From positions 1 to 39,063 of the forward strand of contig JAODBK010000078.1 of NCBI GenBank assembly GCA_025463925.1: 39,063 nt of DNA, given 5' to 3'. This stretch comes from Acidimicrobiales bacterium. Lineage in GTDB: Bacteria > Actinomycetota > Acidimicrobiia > Acidimicrobiales > AC-14. This document shows, one piece after another, positions 1 to 7,627 of this stretch; the first letter of the stretch is position 1; every line of letters starts with the position of its first letter. Under the pieces are notes generated by a model. That model made no database searches and had not been told where the DNA came from. It saw nothing but the letters and a program-made list of their open reading frames with translations. A program made the translations under genes and the position numbers.

Positions 1-85
1 CTGAGAAATTCGCCTGCGGAGCGTGTGTGACGTTCGGGGTCCACGGCCGGCAGTTAGATGGCGGGAACTCTTGTCTCCGCGGTTT

Positions 86-132
86 GCAGCCCCAACGGGA
101 TTCGAACCCGTGCCGCCACCTTGAGAGTGTGG
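86..132 (-). repeat. Truncated copy of the 3' part of tRNA-Glu (possible att site)
   Basis: Positions 86-127 are identical to 7488-7529, and the match continues to 132 with one mismatch at 128. In the intact tRNA-Glu(CUC) this stretch is the 3' end: discriminator base, acceptor 3' strand, T arm, variable loop and most of the anticodon arm. The D arm and 5' acceptor strand are missing, so this is not a functional tRNA. Tyrosine integrases commonly use the 3' end of a tRNA gene as attachment site and leave such a partial duplicate at the far end of the insert. The island reading is inference; the duplication is directly visible. Confidence 0.85.
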
Positions 133-343
133 CCCGGCGCGATCGCTGCGCGCGGCCGAATGTCCTGCTCACGGGTTTGCTGATGCTCGCAGCAGCGCAT
201 TTGCCCAAAGAGCCGTCTCCCGGCGAGTGATGCAAAGTCCGCCGGCGTCCGCTCGATGACGGCAGATCCGACCACTCGTGTGTCCAACTCGTGTGTCGAG
301 GCCGATCGGTTCGCCCGCCCAAGCAACATGCGCGGACGGCAGG
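133..343. other. Gene-poor stretch at the left edge of the island
   Basis: Together with 1-85 this leaves about 300 bases without a convincing gene. Short open frames exist on both strands, but they overlap each other and lack recognisable domains or ribosome binding sites. The only structured elements are the tRNA-Glu fragment (86-132) and the direct repeat at 274-297. Confidence 0.6.
279..297 (+). repeat. 19-bp direct repeat, left copy
   Basis: The sequence TGTGTCCAACTCGTGTGTC occurs here and, in the same orientation, at 7406-7424. At this copy the 11-mer ACTCGTGTGTC is itself repeated in tandem (274-284 and 287-297). The two copies lie just inside the tRNA-Glu fragment and the intact tRNA-Glu, as expected for integrase arm-type sites or element-end repeats. 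The function is inferred only from position. Confidence 0.7.
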
Positions 344-1282
344 TCAGGGCCGCGGGCTGTGGACCCGTCCGAACGAGTAGGCGTCAGGCCATCCCCGTTG
401 GGCGAGGTTCGCCTCCTGGCGGGCGATGACCGCCGGGAGGTCGTCGGGTTGCCATCCCTCGACGAGGTACTCGCCATGCAGGTCGAGAACCGGCCGCTTC
501 AACTCCACCAGGAGCTGAAGGCTGTACGCGATCCGTCCCGTCAGCACCGTCGGATCGCCCGAGCAGAGCGCCAGCGCGGCCTCGGCCATGGTGTCCAGTG
601 GCTCGAACATCGTGTCGTCGATCCATCCGGCAGCAACGAGGCTCGGCGTGGCGATGGCTGCCTGGGGCGTGAGGCCGTTGACCGCGACGCCCTGCCCCTC
701 GCACTCGCTCGCCGCCGTCACCGTCAGCCGGTTGAGCGCCGCCTTCGACGCGCCGTACTGGAAGCCGCCCTTCGCCGGCTTGTTGGTCGGGAAAGGTGGC
801 CCGGGCGGGAGCTCGGCGGTGAACGACGTCAGGTTGAGGACCCAGCCGCGACCGCGTTCGCGCATGCCGGGCACGGCCGCCTTCATGAGCTCCCACGGCG
901 CCCATACGTTCACCTGGAGGCAGCGCTCGAGCGCTTCGGCGGTCGTTTCTTCGAACGAGTGGTAGCCGTTGGCGGCGGCATTGTTCACGAGGATGTCGAT
1001 GGGCCCGAGCTCGGCCTCGGTCCGGGCGACCAGCTCCTTCCGGCCGCCAACGGGGTCGGACAGGTCCGCCGGGAGGATGACGCACTCGCCACCAATCGCC
1101 TCGATGCGGCGACGGGTGTCTTCGAGGCCCTCGACGGTACGTGCGGTGATCGCGACGCTGGCACCCTCGGCCGCGAGGCGGATCGCGATCGCCGTTCCCG
1201 TCCCGCCCTGGCTGGCTCCGGTCACCAGGGCGATCTGCCCTACGCACGTCCGATGGGTTTCCGGTGCGGTCACGGACGTCAC
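344..1282 (-). CDS. Short-chain dehydrogenase/reductase (SDR family)
   Basis: A 312-aa NAD(P)-dependent oxidoreductase of the SDR superfamily. Visible motifs are the N-terminal cofactor-binding glycine motif (TGASQGGTG, residues 21-29), NNAA near 100-103, Ser153 and the catalytic YxxxK (Tyr176, Lys180). The glycine motif has one residue more than the usual TGxxxGxG. The C-terminal region beyond about 250 is longer than in a minimal SDR. The start overlaps the stop of the upstream SDR by 4 bp (ATGA), so the two are translationally coupled. It is the last gene of a five-gene operon with two amidohydrolases and an NTF2-like protein, which suggests a step in breakdown of a small organic molecule. 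The substrate cannot be told from the sequence. Confidence 0.9.
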   Translation of the reverse strand: MTSVTAPETHRTCVGQIALVTGASQGGTGTAIAIRLAAEGASVAITARTVEGLEDTRRRIEAIGGECVILPADLSDPVGGRKELVARTEAELGPIDILVNNAAANGYHSFEETTAEALERCLQVNVWAPWELMKAAVPGMRERGRGWVLNLTSFTAELPPGPPFPTNKPAKGGFQYGASKAALNRLTVTAASECEGQGVAVNGLTPQAAIATPSLVAAGWIDDTMFEPLDTMAEAALALCSGDPTVLTGRIAYSLQLLVELKRPVLDLHGEYLVEGWQPDDLPAVIARQEANLAQRGWPDAYSFGRVHSPRP

Positions 1283-2058
1283 TTCTGCATGCCGCCAGAC
1301 ACCGAGATGTCGTCGCCGGTTACGAAAGACGACGCGTCACTCGCGAGGTAGACGACAGGGCCGACGATCTCGCTCGGGTCGGCGATGCGCTTCAGGAAGG
1401 TGCCGCCGGCGATCAGCGCCTTGAATCCCGGCGCCTTCTCGCCGGCACCCTCGACCATCTCGCTCATGAACGGACCGGGGCTCAGGACGTTGACGCGAAC
1501 CTTCCAGTCCGCCCACTCCATGGCCATGCTCTTGGTGAGGTTGACGAGCGCGGCCTTTGACGCGCCGTAGGCACAGATGGTGTTGCCACCCGAGTAGGCC
1601 GCCATGGTGCCGATGTTGACGATGCTCCCGCCGCCCTGCGCTCGCATGATTGGGGCGACCGTCTGGCTCAGACGGAGCGGGCCCTCGAGGTTCACGCTGA
1701 ACACCTTCCGCCAGAACTCGAGCGTCATGTCGGAGACCCCGACACGATCCGGATTGATGCCGGCGTTGTTCACGAGCACATCGATCCGCCCGAACCGGTC
1801 GCGCACGTCGCTGATGAAGCCCGGAATGGCGTCCCAATCGCCGACATGACACGCCCGGGCGAACACCTCGGCACCGGTCGTGGCCTCGATCTCCTTGGCG
1901 ACCTGATCGCAGAGGTCCTGCTTTCGGCTGCTCACGACGACCGAAGCCCCGTGCTCGGCGAGGCCCTCGACCGCGGCGCGGCCGATCCCCTTCGTCGAAC
2001 CGGTCACGATCGCCACCTTGCCAGTCAGGTCGAACCTTTCGGCGCCGATGGCGCTCAT
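1279..2058 (-). CDS. Short-chain dehydrogenase/reductase (SDR family, FabG-like)
   Basis: A 259-aa classical SDR, close to the usual 250-aa length. It shows TGSTKGIG (residues 19-26), NNAG (97-100), YxxxK (Tyr164, Lys168) and a C-terminal segment VTGDDISVSGG typical of FabG-like enzymes. The position normally held by the catalytic serine appears to be Thr151. It would oxidise or reduce a hydroxyl/keto group with NAD(P)(H). Start and stop both sit in 4-bp overlaps with neighbouring genes, placing it firmly in the operon that begins at 4860. It is clearly diverged from the following SDR, so the two probably act on different substrates. Confidence 0.92.
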   Translation of the reverse strand: MSAIGAERFDLTGKVAIVTGSTKGIGRAAVEGLAEHGASVVVSSRKQDLCDQVAKEIEATTGAEVFARACHVGDWDAIPGFISDVRDRFGRIDVLVNNAGINPDRVGVSDMTLEFWRKVFSVNLEGPLRLSQTVAPIMRAQGGGSIVNIGTMAAYSGGNTICAYGASKAALVNLTKSMAMEWADWKVRVNVLSPGPFMSEMVEGAGEKAPGFKALIAGGTFLKRIADPSEIVGPVVYLASDASSFVTGDDISVSGGMQK

Positions 2059-3209
2059 CCGACGGGAAGTGGGTCGCCCATCCGCTGGAACGACTCCGTG
2101 ATGTTCCCGAACAGGAACGCGTCTCTCAGTTCGGCGCTAGTGCCGGCGAGGTGCTCCGCGTAGTACGCCGTGGGCTCCGGGTTGCCCTCGAAATGCGGGA
2201 AGTCCGACGAGAACACGACGGTCTCCGGCAGATCGGTCATGAGCGGCAACGGGGACTGATGCGGATGCGGCAGCGGCGTGATCCGGACGTTGCGCCGGAT
2301 GTACTCGCTCGGCCGGAGCGGGAACGGGTACTTCCCGATGAACAGCTCGGACTCAGGGCGCGTGCGCGACTCCATGTGCGACACCGTGTACGGAAGCCAG
2401 CCGACGTTGAGCTCGGCGAGGAGCACCGTGAGATTCGGGTGGCGTTCGAAGACACCACCGAACACCATCGCATTCAGGAACACCTGCACCGACTGATGGG
2501 CCTGACTCGTTGCAATCTGGCGAAGTGCGTACATGTTGCCGTCGGTGTTGGCCCACCCCGGGTCGAACATCGCCGGGTTGAAGCCGATGTGCAACAGGGC
2601 GGCCATCCCGAGATCGGTCGCCGCCGACCAGAGCCGATCGAACTGCGGGTGCATCGGCGGTAGACCTTGCACCGGTGCGGACGGGATGAGGAAGAACCGA
2701 CTGCCGCGATCCCGCATCCGCGCCAGCTCGGCCACCGCGCCGTCGATGTCGGTGAGATCGAGGGCGGTGACCGGCAGGAGCCGCGACTCGTAGCCGTCGA
2801 GCTGGTCAGCCAGCCAGCTGTTGCAGGCGTGGACCACCTCACGAGCCAGCGCTCGGTCGTCGAGGAAGCGGGCCCACGTGATGCCTTCGACGCAGATGAT
2901 GTTCTGCACGTCGATCCCGACGCGGTCGAGCCACTTCACCCGCCCCGGCGCGTCGGCGACCGGGTGCTGCACCGCGTCCTCGAAACCTTTGACCTTCTCC
3001 TCCCCGACGATCGCCTTCAGTCCCGGCGGAACGAGCTGGTCTTCGGACGGCCAGTCGTCTCTCGGGACGCCGCGGAGCAGGTCGCCGCTCACGAAGGCGA
3101 TCAGGCGCTCGGCGTTCGGGAAGTCCGGAAGGCGGTCGCGGAGCGTCGGCGTGGTGTCGAGCCAGCTGGCGCCTGGTTCGAAATGGGCGTCGACGTCGAC
3201 GATTGGCAT
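2055..3209 (-). CDS. Amidohydrolase family protein (amidohydrolase_2, ACMSD-like)
   Basis: A 384-aa metal-dependent hydrolase/decarboxylase of the amidohydrolase_2 group. Probable metal and catalytic residues are Asp7 and His9 in VDVDAHFEP, His207 (LLHIGF), His257 (ERHP) and Asp336 in FSSDFPHFEG. The N-terminal motif is D-x-H-x-E rather than the H-x-H of textbook amidohydrolases. I chose the ATG at 3209 because GAAGGGGA lies at ribosome-binding distance and the first residues align exactly with the paralogue at 3673-4860; an open frame runs further upstream but overlaps the NTF2-like gene. Family members cleave or decarboxylate ring or ring-cleavage products. The substrate is unknown. Confidence 0.9.
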   Translation of the reverse strand: MPIVDVDAHFEPGASWLDTTPTLRDRLPDFPNAERLIAFVSGDLLRGVPRDDWPSEDQLVPPGLKAIVGEEKVKGFEDAVQHPVADAPGRVKWLDRVGIDVQNIICVEGITWARFLDDRALAREVVHACNSWLADQLDGYESRLLPVTALDLTDIDGAVAELARMRDRGSRFFLIPSAPVQGLPPMHPQFDRLWSAATDLGMAALLHIGFNPAMFDPGWANTDGNMYALRQIATSQAHQSVQVFLNAMVFGGVFERHPNLTVLLAELNVGWLPYTVSHMESRTRPESELFIGKYPFPLRPSEYIRRNVRITPLPHPHQSPLPLMTDLPETVVFSSDFPHFEGNPEPTAYYAEHLAGTSAELRDAFLFGNITESFQRMGDPLPVG

Positions 3210-3229
3210 GGTGTCCCCTTCTCTGGCGG

Positions 3230-3676
3230 TCAGCGCTCGGCGAACAGCACTGACGAGCGGGTGTCGAGGACGACCGCGAGCTCGCTGATGAGCAGCGACC
3301 CCGCCACCTCGCGGACCGCGCCGGTCACGATGCCGCTCGACAGACTTGCCACCGACCCCTCGACGATCTGGGTGACGAAGATGTACGACGCGAACGTCGC
3401 CTCCTCGCCCATGCGCTCGACCACGTGCACGTTGGTGCCGTTGTGGCGCAGCGGGTATGGGCTGTTCGTGCGATGGTCGATCTGCCACTCGAGCATCGGC
3501 TCGCGGCCCCGCAGATCGCAGCGCACGAACTCCTCGTAGTCCGTCTCACCGGTGTCGGTTCGACACATGAAGTGCACGTCGTCGGTGAGGAGCTTGGCGA
3601 GGGTGTCGAAATGGCCCTCGTCGTAGTTGAACCACCAACGCCCGAGCAGATCTTGAACCGCTCCGGCGTCGATCAC
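3230..3676 (-). CDS. NTF2-like / SnoaL-like family protein
   Basis: A 148-aa single-domain protein with the alpha+beta pattern of the NTF2-like fold: an N-terminal helix around LLGRWWFNYDEGHFDTLAKLLTDD, then alternating strands. Such proteins act as small isomerases, hydratases or dehydratases, or as oxygenase small subunits, and often accompany SDRs and amidohydrolases in catabolic operons. The start is a GTG at 3676, giving a 4-bp GTGA overlap with the stop of the upstream amidohydrolase; the longer in-frame extension would run antiparallel-free through that gene and is rejected. The gap to the next gene is 20 bp. The specific activity is not predictable. Confidence 0.82.
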   Translation of the reverse strand: MIDAGAVQDLLGRWWFNYDEGHFDTLAKLLTDDVHFMCRTDTGETDYEEFVRCDLRGREPMLEWQIDHRTNSPYPLRHNGTNVHVVERMGEEATFASYIFVTQIVEGSVASLSSGIVTGAVREVAGSLLISELAVVLDTRSSVLFAER

Positions 3677-4860
3677 AGGATCGGATCCCCCATGCGGGCG
3701 AAGCACCCGGCGATGTTGTCGCCGAGGAACGCATCCCTTACCGCTGGGTCGATTGCCGCTAGCTCCTTCTCGTAGTGCTCGATCGGTCCGGCGCTGCCCT
3801 CGAAGTGCGGGTAGTCCGACGAGAACACGGCGACCTCCGGCAGTGAGTCGAAGAGCGGTAGCGGCGATTCCTTCGGAGTCGGGAGCGGCGAGATCCGGAC
3901 ATTGCGGCGGACGTACTCGCTGGGCTTCAACGGCAACTTGTACTCGCCGAGGATCAGCGGGCTGACGCCTGGTTCGGCCATCGTGTCCATCTTGGCGACG
4001 GTCCCGGGCAGCCAGTCGACGCCGAGCTCCGAGATCAGGACTGTCAACCTCGGGTGCCGCTCGAACACGCCGCCAAAAACCATCGCGTTCAGGAAGACCT
4101 GCGTCGTCTGATGAGGATGCAGGATCGAAATCAGGCGGATCAATGCGGGATCGTCGGTGTTCGCCCAGCCCGGGTGATACGACGCCGGGCTCATCCCCAC
4201 GTGGACGTGCGCCACCATCCCGAGATCCTCGGCTGCTGACCAAAGGCGGTCGAAGTCCGGGTGGTGAGGCGGGATGTCGCCGACGGGTTCGGCCGAGATC
4301 AGGAAGGTGCGGCTCCCCCGCTCCCGCATCCGGGTCATCTCACCAATCGTCCACTCGAGATCTTCGAAGCGGAGGTTCGTGACCGGCAGCAGCCGGTCGC
4401 GATGGCCGGCGACGGCATCGCTCATCCACGTGTTCACCGCTTCGAGCGCCGCCTGTCCGAGCGCGGGGTCGCTGATGGCGCGCGCCAACGTGTAGCCGAG
4501 ACCCGAGATAATGCACTGCACATCGATGCCCTGATCATCGAGCCATCCCACCCGCCGCGCCGGATCGACCAACTGATGGAACTGCGATGCGCCGGGATAG
4601 CCGAGGTCGGCCGGCCGGTCCGGCGAGAACATGGCCTCCATCGCCGGCGTGGTGAGGCGGTCGATCGCCATGCGCCGATCGGCCGGCACGTGCCGGAGCA
4701 GGTCGTCGCTCACGAAGTAGGCGAACATCTCGGCGCTGTCCATCCGGAACCGCGGATCGGTGTCCGGGAAGCGCTCGGGGAAACGCTGCTTCAGGGACGG
4801 GAAAGCATCGAGCCAGGTGGCGGCAGGCTCGGCGTGCGCGTCGACGTCAATGATCGTCAT
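3673..4860 (-). CDS. Amidohydrolase family protein, paralogue of the 2055-3209 gene
   Basis: A 395-aa protein of the same amidohydrolase_2 family, with Asp7/His9 in IDVDAHAEP, His220, His269 and Asp349 in FSSDYPHFEG. It shares long identical segments with the protein at 2055-3209, for example QVFLNAMVFGGVFERHP, so the pair arose by duplication, with the NTF2-like gene now between them. It is the first gene of the operon. GAAGGCG just upstream is a reasonable ribosome binding site, and a TATAAC element sits in the 51-bp gap to tetR. The metal-ligand set looks complete in both paralogues, so both may be active, perhaps on successive or related substrates. Confidence 0.9.
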   Translation of the reverse strand: MTIIDVDAHAEPAATWLDAFPSLKQRFPERFPDTDPRFRMDSAEMFAYFVSDDLLRHVPADRRMAIDRLTTPAMEAMFSPDRPADLGYPGASQFHQLVDPARRVGWLDDQGIDVQCIISGLGYTLARAISDPALGQAALEAVNTWMSDAVAGHRDRLLPVTNLRFEDLEWTIGEMTRMRERGSRTFLISAEPVGDIPPHHPDFDRLWSAAEDLGMVAHVHVGMSPASYHPGWANTDDPALIRLISILHPHQTTQVFLNAMVFGGVFERHPRLTVLISELGVDWLPGTVAKMDTMAEPGVSPLILGEYKLPLKPSEYVRRNVRISPLPTPKESPLPLFDSLPEVAVFSSDYPHFEGSAGPIEHYEKELAAIDPAVRDAFLGDNIAGCFARMGDPIL

Positions 4861-4874
4861 CGCCTTCAGAATAG

Positions 4875-4885
4875 CGTTGTTATAT
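4875..4885 (-). promoter_or_regulatory. Candidate TetR operator / promoter of the catabolic operon
   Basis: On the minus strand this reads ATATAACAACG. The same 11-mer occurs at 5690-5700 in the divergent tetR/lipoprotein promoter, in the same orientation relative to the downstream gene. It contains a -10-like TATAAC and lies 14 nt before the operon start codon. A shared site in both target promoters next to a TetR gene is the usual local autoregulon layout. TetR binding itself is inferred. Confidence 0.5.
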
Positions 4886-4911
4886 TAATCTGTCACCCGA
4901 AGATTGGCGAG

Positions 4912-5646
4912 TCAGATCCGCTTGCGTTGCGCTTTCCGTGCCGGGCGTGTGGGTCCGCCGTCCGGCGGAAGCTGGAGGCTCCGGGCCATCCTGTTGTGGA
5001 TGTCGGCCCACCCCTTCTTCGACTTGGGCTCGATGCCCATGCCCTCGAGCACGCCGAGGCCGAGCTCGACCGCCCACGTGTAGAGAACCGCGGCCTGGAT
5101 GTCGACGTTGGGATCGATCCCGAGCAGATCTCGGTCGCGCTCGTAGCCCTTGATCCACGTGTTGATGTGCGAGAGCTGTTCCTCCCGCAGCCCGTTGCGC
5201 GTCTCCTCGTCGGTCTGCGCCGCGGATGCTCCCTGCACGAGGAGGGCTCGCATGCGGCGCCGCTTGGGGTACTCGCCGGCAAGCTTGGTGAGGGTTTTGA
5301 TGTAGTCCTGATCGATGTAGCGCGTAGCTTGCGCTTCCAGCTCCTCGGCGACGCGCATGTTGATGGCCTCGACGAGGAGATCGGCCTTGTTGCGAAAGTT
5401 CCCGTAGATCGCACCCGTGGTGAGTTTGCCCCGGCGGGCAACGTCGCGGATCGACGTCTGCACGTAGCCCTGTTCGGCGAACAGGTCGGCGGCGAGCTGA
5501 ACGAGGGCCCGCCGGGTTGCCTGGGCCCGCTGGGCGCCCCGTACCGTGCCCGGTCCCGACTCAGGCGGTGCATTCACAAGATCGCCCCCGTTCCGGTCGC
5601 GCGTTGATCCCGCATGTTGCCGCATCCGCTCGTGACCGCCGCGCAT
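4912..5646 (-). CDS. TetR/AcrR family transcriptional regulator
   Basis: Up to 244 aa. Residues about 43-90 form a typical TetR DNA-binding domain, with recognition-helix region KLTTGAIYGNFRNKADLL; the rest is a helical ligand-binding domain. Length and N-terminus are uncertain: the ATG at 5646 has no clear ribosome binding site, whereas a GTG at 5577 (residue 24) follows a G-rich stretch and would give a more standard 221-aa protein. It lies between the catabolic operon on the same strand and a divergent lipoprotein gene, and so probably represses one or both, released by a pathway substrate or product. The basic C-terminus (RKAQRKRI) is unusual but carries no recognised motif. Confidence 0.9.
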   Translation of the reverse strand: MRGGHERMRQHAGSTRDRNGGDLVNAPPESGPGTVRGAQRAQATRRALVQLAADLFAEQGYVQTSIRDVARRGKLTTGAIYGNFRNKADLLVEAINMRVAEELEAQATRYIDQDYIKTLTKLAGEYPKRRRMRALLVQGASAAQTDEETRNGLREEQLSHINTWIKGYERDRDLLGIDPNVDIQAAVLYTWAVELGLGVLEGMGIEPKSKKGWADIHNRMARSLQLPPDGGPTRPARKAQRKRI

Positions 5647-5686
5647 GGCTGGCGCGGCAATTTGCCCTGTACGTCAGCAGGAGATC

Positions 5687-5700
5687 GTTATATAACAACG
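5687..5700. promoter_or_regulatory. Palindromic AT-rich promoter/operator between tetR and the lipoprotein gene
   Basis: The perfect palindrome GTTATATAAC (5687-5696), followed by AACG, stands out in very GC-rich surroundings. It supplies a -10-like TATAAC on each strand for the divergent genes and contains the 11-mer ATATAACAACG shared with 4875-4885. A second inverted repeat, GACCG-AAT-CGGTC at 5711-5723, lies between it and the lipoprotein start codon. Both are candidate regulator sites. Confidence 0.55.
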
Positions 5701-5738
5701 TAATAATGTGGACCGAATCGGTCTGAAGGGGTGAATGC

Positions 5739-7148
5739 ATGCGAGTTCGGGTTGCGCTGATCGCACTGGCAGTCGCAACCAGCGGGTGCGGCCTTCGGGT
5801 CAGCCCCAGCCGGCTCGCCGCCGCGCGCCAGGGCAATTCAATAGTCGCCGGGCCGGGCGCGCCGACGGCCGAGTCGAACACCGCCGGGGCCGGCTCGACG
5901 GCGTCCGGCGATCAGGCGACGAACGGCGGGATTGCCGGCAGCGCCGTTCAGTCGGTGGCAACGCCCGGGGCGGGCGCGGCACCGAACGCGTCGAGCGCTG
6001 ACAACGGCGGTGCCACCGACACCGGTGTCACCGCGACCGAGATCAGACTTGGCAACGTCGTCACCCTTTCCGGGCCGGTGCCCGGGCTCTTCCAAGGCGC
6101 GGCCGTCGGCACGCAGGCGGCCGTGGCGTACCTGAACAGCCTCGGCGGGATCAACGGGCGGACGTTCAAGGTCGACATCCGCGACGACCAGTTCGACACC
6201 GGCCAGAACCGGGCCCAGACGATCGATCTCATGTCCAAGGTCTTCGCGTTCGCCGGCTCGTTCTCCGTGTACGACGACGCCGCGGTCAACGAGGTGAAGA
6301 GCTCAGGCATCGTCGACACGACCTATTCGCTGAGCGAAGCCCGCCGGAAGATCTCGAACAACTTCTCGGTGTCACCCGGTTACACCGGATGGCGGCTCGG
6401 GCCGCTGAACCATTTCAAGCAGCAGTTCGCCATTGCCTACACGACCGTGGGCACGCTCTACGGAGACGTTCCGGCCTCGAAGACGTCGTACGTCGGCTGG
6501 AAACAAGCCGCCGAATCCGTCGGCTACAAGATCCTGTACGAGCGTGGCTACCAGCCGACCGAGACCGACTTCACCGCCGACGTCATCCGGATGCGCCAGA
6601 GCGGCGTGAAGATGATCTACATCATGGCCACGGACGTGAAGACGCAGGCCCGACTCGCCAAGACGATGCAGCAGCAGAACTTCAAGGTCGATGCCTTCAT
6701 CTCCGGCGGGACAACGTACGACCCGAGTGTGTTCACCCTCGGCGGCCCTGCGGTGAACGGCATCATCAATGAGCAGCAGATGGCCATGTACATCGGCGAG
6801 GACGCTTCGGTGATCCCCGAAGTCGCGCTGTTCAACAAGTGGCTCACCGCGGTCAAGCCGGGCTACAAGCCGGACCTCTTCGCGGTCTTCGCTTGGTCCG
6901 AGACGCGGCTCCTGGCCCAGGCGATTCAAGCGGCCGGACCGAAGTTGACTCGGGCCGGCGTGATCGATGCCCTACGCCGGCTCGGCACCTTCGACGACCA
7001 CGGGATGCTGGCGCCGGCCAACCCCGGCACCAAGACGCCACCGACGTGCTACTTGATGCTCCGGCTCGTCGACGGAAAGTTCGAGCGGTACGACACGCCG
7101 GCGCCGGGCTTCCGTTGCGGCGAAGGCGGTTTCTTCTACGGCAAGTAG
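5739..7148 (+). CDS. Branched-chain amino acid-type ABC transporter substrate-binding lipoprotein (LivJ-like)
   Basis: A 469-aa protein with a lipoprotein signal peptide: short basic N-terminus, hydrophobic stretch and lipobox ending at Cys17 (ATSGC). A low-complexity Gly/Ala/Ser/Thr linker follows to about residue 85, then a type-1 periplasmic binding domain (IRLGNVVTLSGPVPG..., GGINGRTFKVDIRDD...). The family captures amino acids, amides or aromatic acids outside the membrane and delivers them to an ABC permease. No permease or ATPase gene is nearby, so this is an orphan receptor that must share a transporter encoded elsewhere or act as a sensor. GAAGGGG at ribosome-binding distance supports the ATG at 5739. 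Given the neighbours, its ligand may be the substrate of the adjacent catabolic operon. Confidence 0.9.
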   Translation: MRVRVALIALAVATSGCGLRVSPSRLAAARQGNSIVAGPGAPTAESNTAGAGSTASGDQATNGGIAGSAVQSVATPGAGAAPNASSADNGGATDTGVTATEIRLGNVVTLSGPVPGLFQGAAVGTQAAVAYLNSLGGINGRTFKVDIRDDQFDTGQNRAQTIDLMSKVFAFAGSFSVYDDAAVNEVKSSGIVDTTYSLSEARRKISNNFSVSPGYTGWRLGPLNHFKQQFAIAYTTVGTLYGDVPASKTSYVGWKQAAESVGYKILYERGYQPTETDFTADVIRMRQSGVKMIYIMATDVKTQARLAKTMQQQNFKVDAFISGGTTYDPSVFTLGGPAVNGIINEQQMAMYIGEDASVIPEVALFNKWLTAVKPGYKPDLFAVFAWSETRLLAQAIQAAGPKLTRAGVIDALRRLGTFDDHGMLAPANPGTKTPPTCYLMLRLVDGKFERYDTPAPGFRCGEGGFFYGK

Positions 7149-7488
7149 TCGCCGAGCGATGGCCTGTGACTTGCTTGATCTTCGCGGACCTCATGTCCCT
7201 GCTATTCGTCTCGTAGCTGAACCGCCCCGGGTTTGATGGAGTCCCGCGCCGACCGTTGGTCTGCCGTTGAGCGAGTGAGGCCATGACGCCACTCGTTCGC
7301 AGTGGTGGCATGCGGCTCCGGGCGTCGGTTGGTCCCCTTCATCGCCTGCGGCGCGGAGTTCCGAAACCTTCTCGCGCCCCGTTGAGCCGGACACCCGTCG
7401 TCTCATGTGTCCAACTCGTGTGTCCGGAGAGCACCCGAGCGTTGGCCTGTTGCACCGAAAAAGCGCATGACCTGCAGGTTTGGATGAG
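7149..7488. other. 340-bp gene-free stretch at the right edge of the island
   Basis: No supported gene lies between the lipoprotein stop and the tRNA-Glu 3' end. The stretch contains the right copy of the 19-bp direct repeat (7406-7424) and a small inverted repeat GGACAC...GTGTCC (7389-7394 and 7407-7412) overlapping it. No terminator with a U-tract was found after the lipoprotein gene. Confidence 0.6.
7406..7424 (+). repeat. 19-bp direct repeat, right copy
   Basis: Identical to 279-297 and in the same orientation. It lies 64 bp from the 3' end of the intact tRNA-Glu. A degenerate second unit (TCTCATGTGTC) precedes it, mirroring the tandem arrangement at the left copy. It is consistent with arm-type integrase sites at both ends of an island. 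Confidence 0.7.
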
Positions 7489-7561
7489 CAGCCCCAACGG
7501 GATTCGAACCCGTGCCGCCACCTTGAGAGGGTGGTGTCCTAGGCCACTAGACGATGGGGCC
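7489..7561 (-). tRNA. tRNA-Glu (anticodon CUC)
   Basis: A complete cloverleaf reads on the minus strand: acceptor GGCCCCA paired with TGGGGCT (one G-U), D arm starting GTCT, anticodon stem CCACC/GGTGG with loop CTCTCAA (anticodon CTC), and a T arm with GGTTCGAATCC. The 3' CCA is not encoded. The 3' part is duplicated at 86-132, so this gene is the probable integration target of the island to its left. Confidence 0.96.
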
Positions 7562-7627
7562 GAGCTGCCGTCGATCGCGTGAACGAGCGACGTGAGAGGA
7601 TACCCGGCCGGCGGACCCTCACCTCCA

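Noticed and set aside
54-329. Short minus-strand frame over the tRNA-Glu fragment
   Set aside because: It spans the tRNA remnant and repeat, has no ribosome binding site or recognisable domain, and overlaps other equally weak frames.
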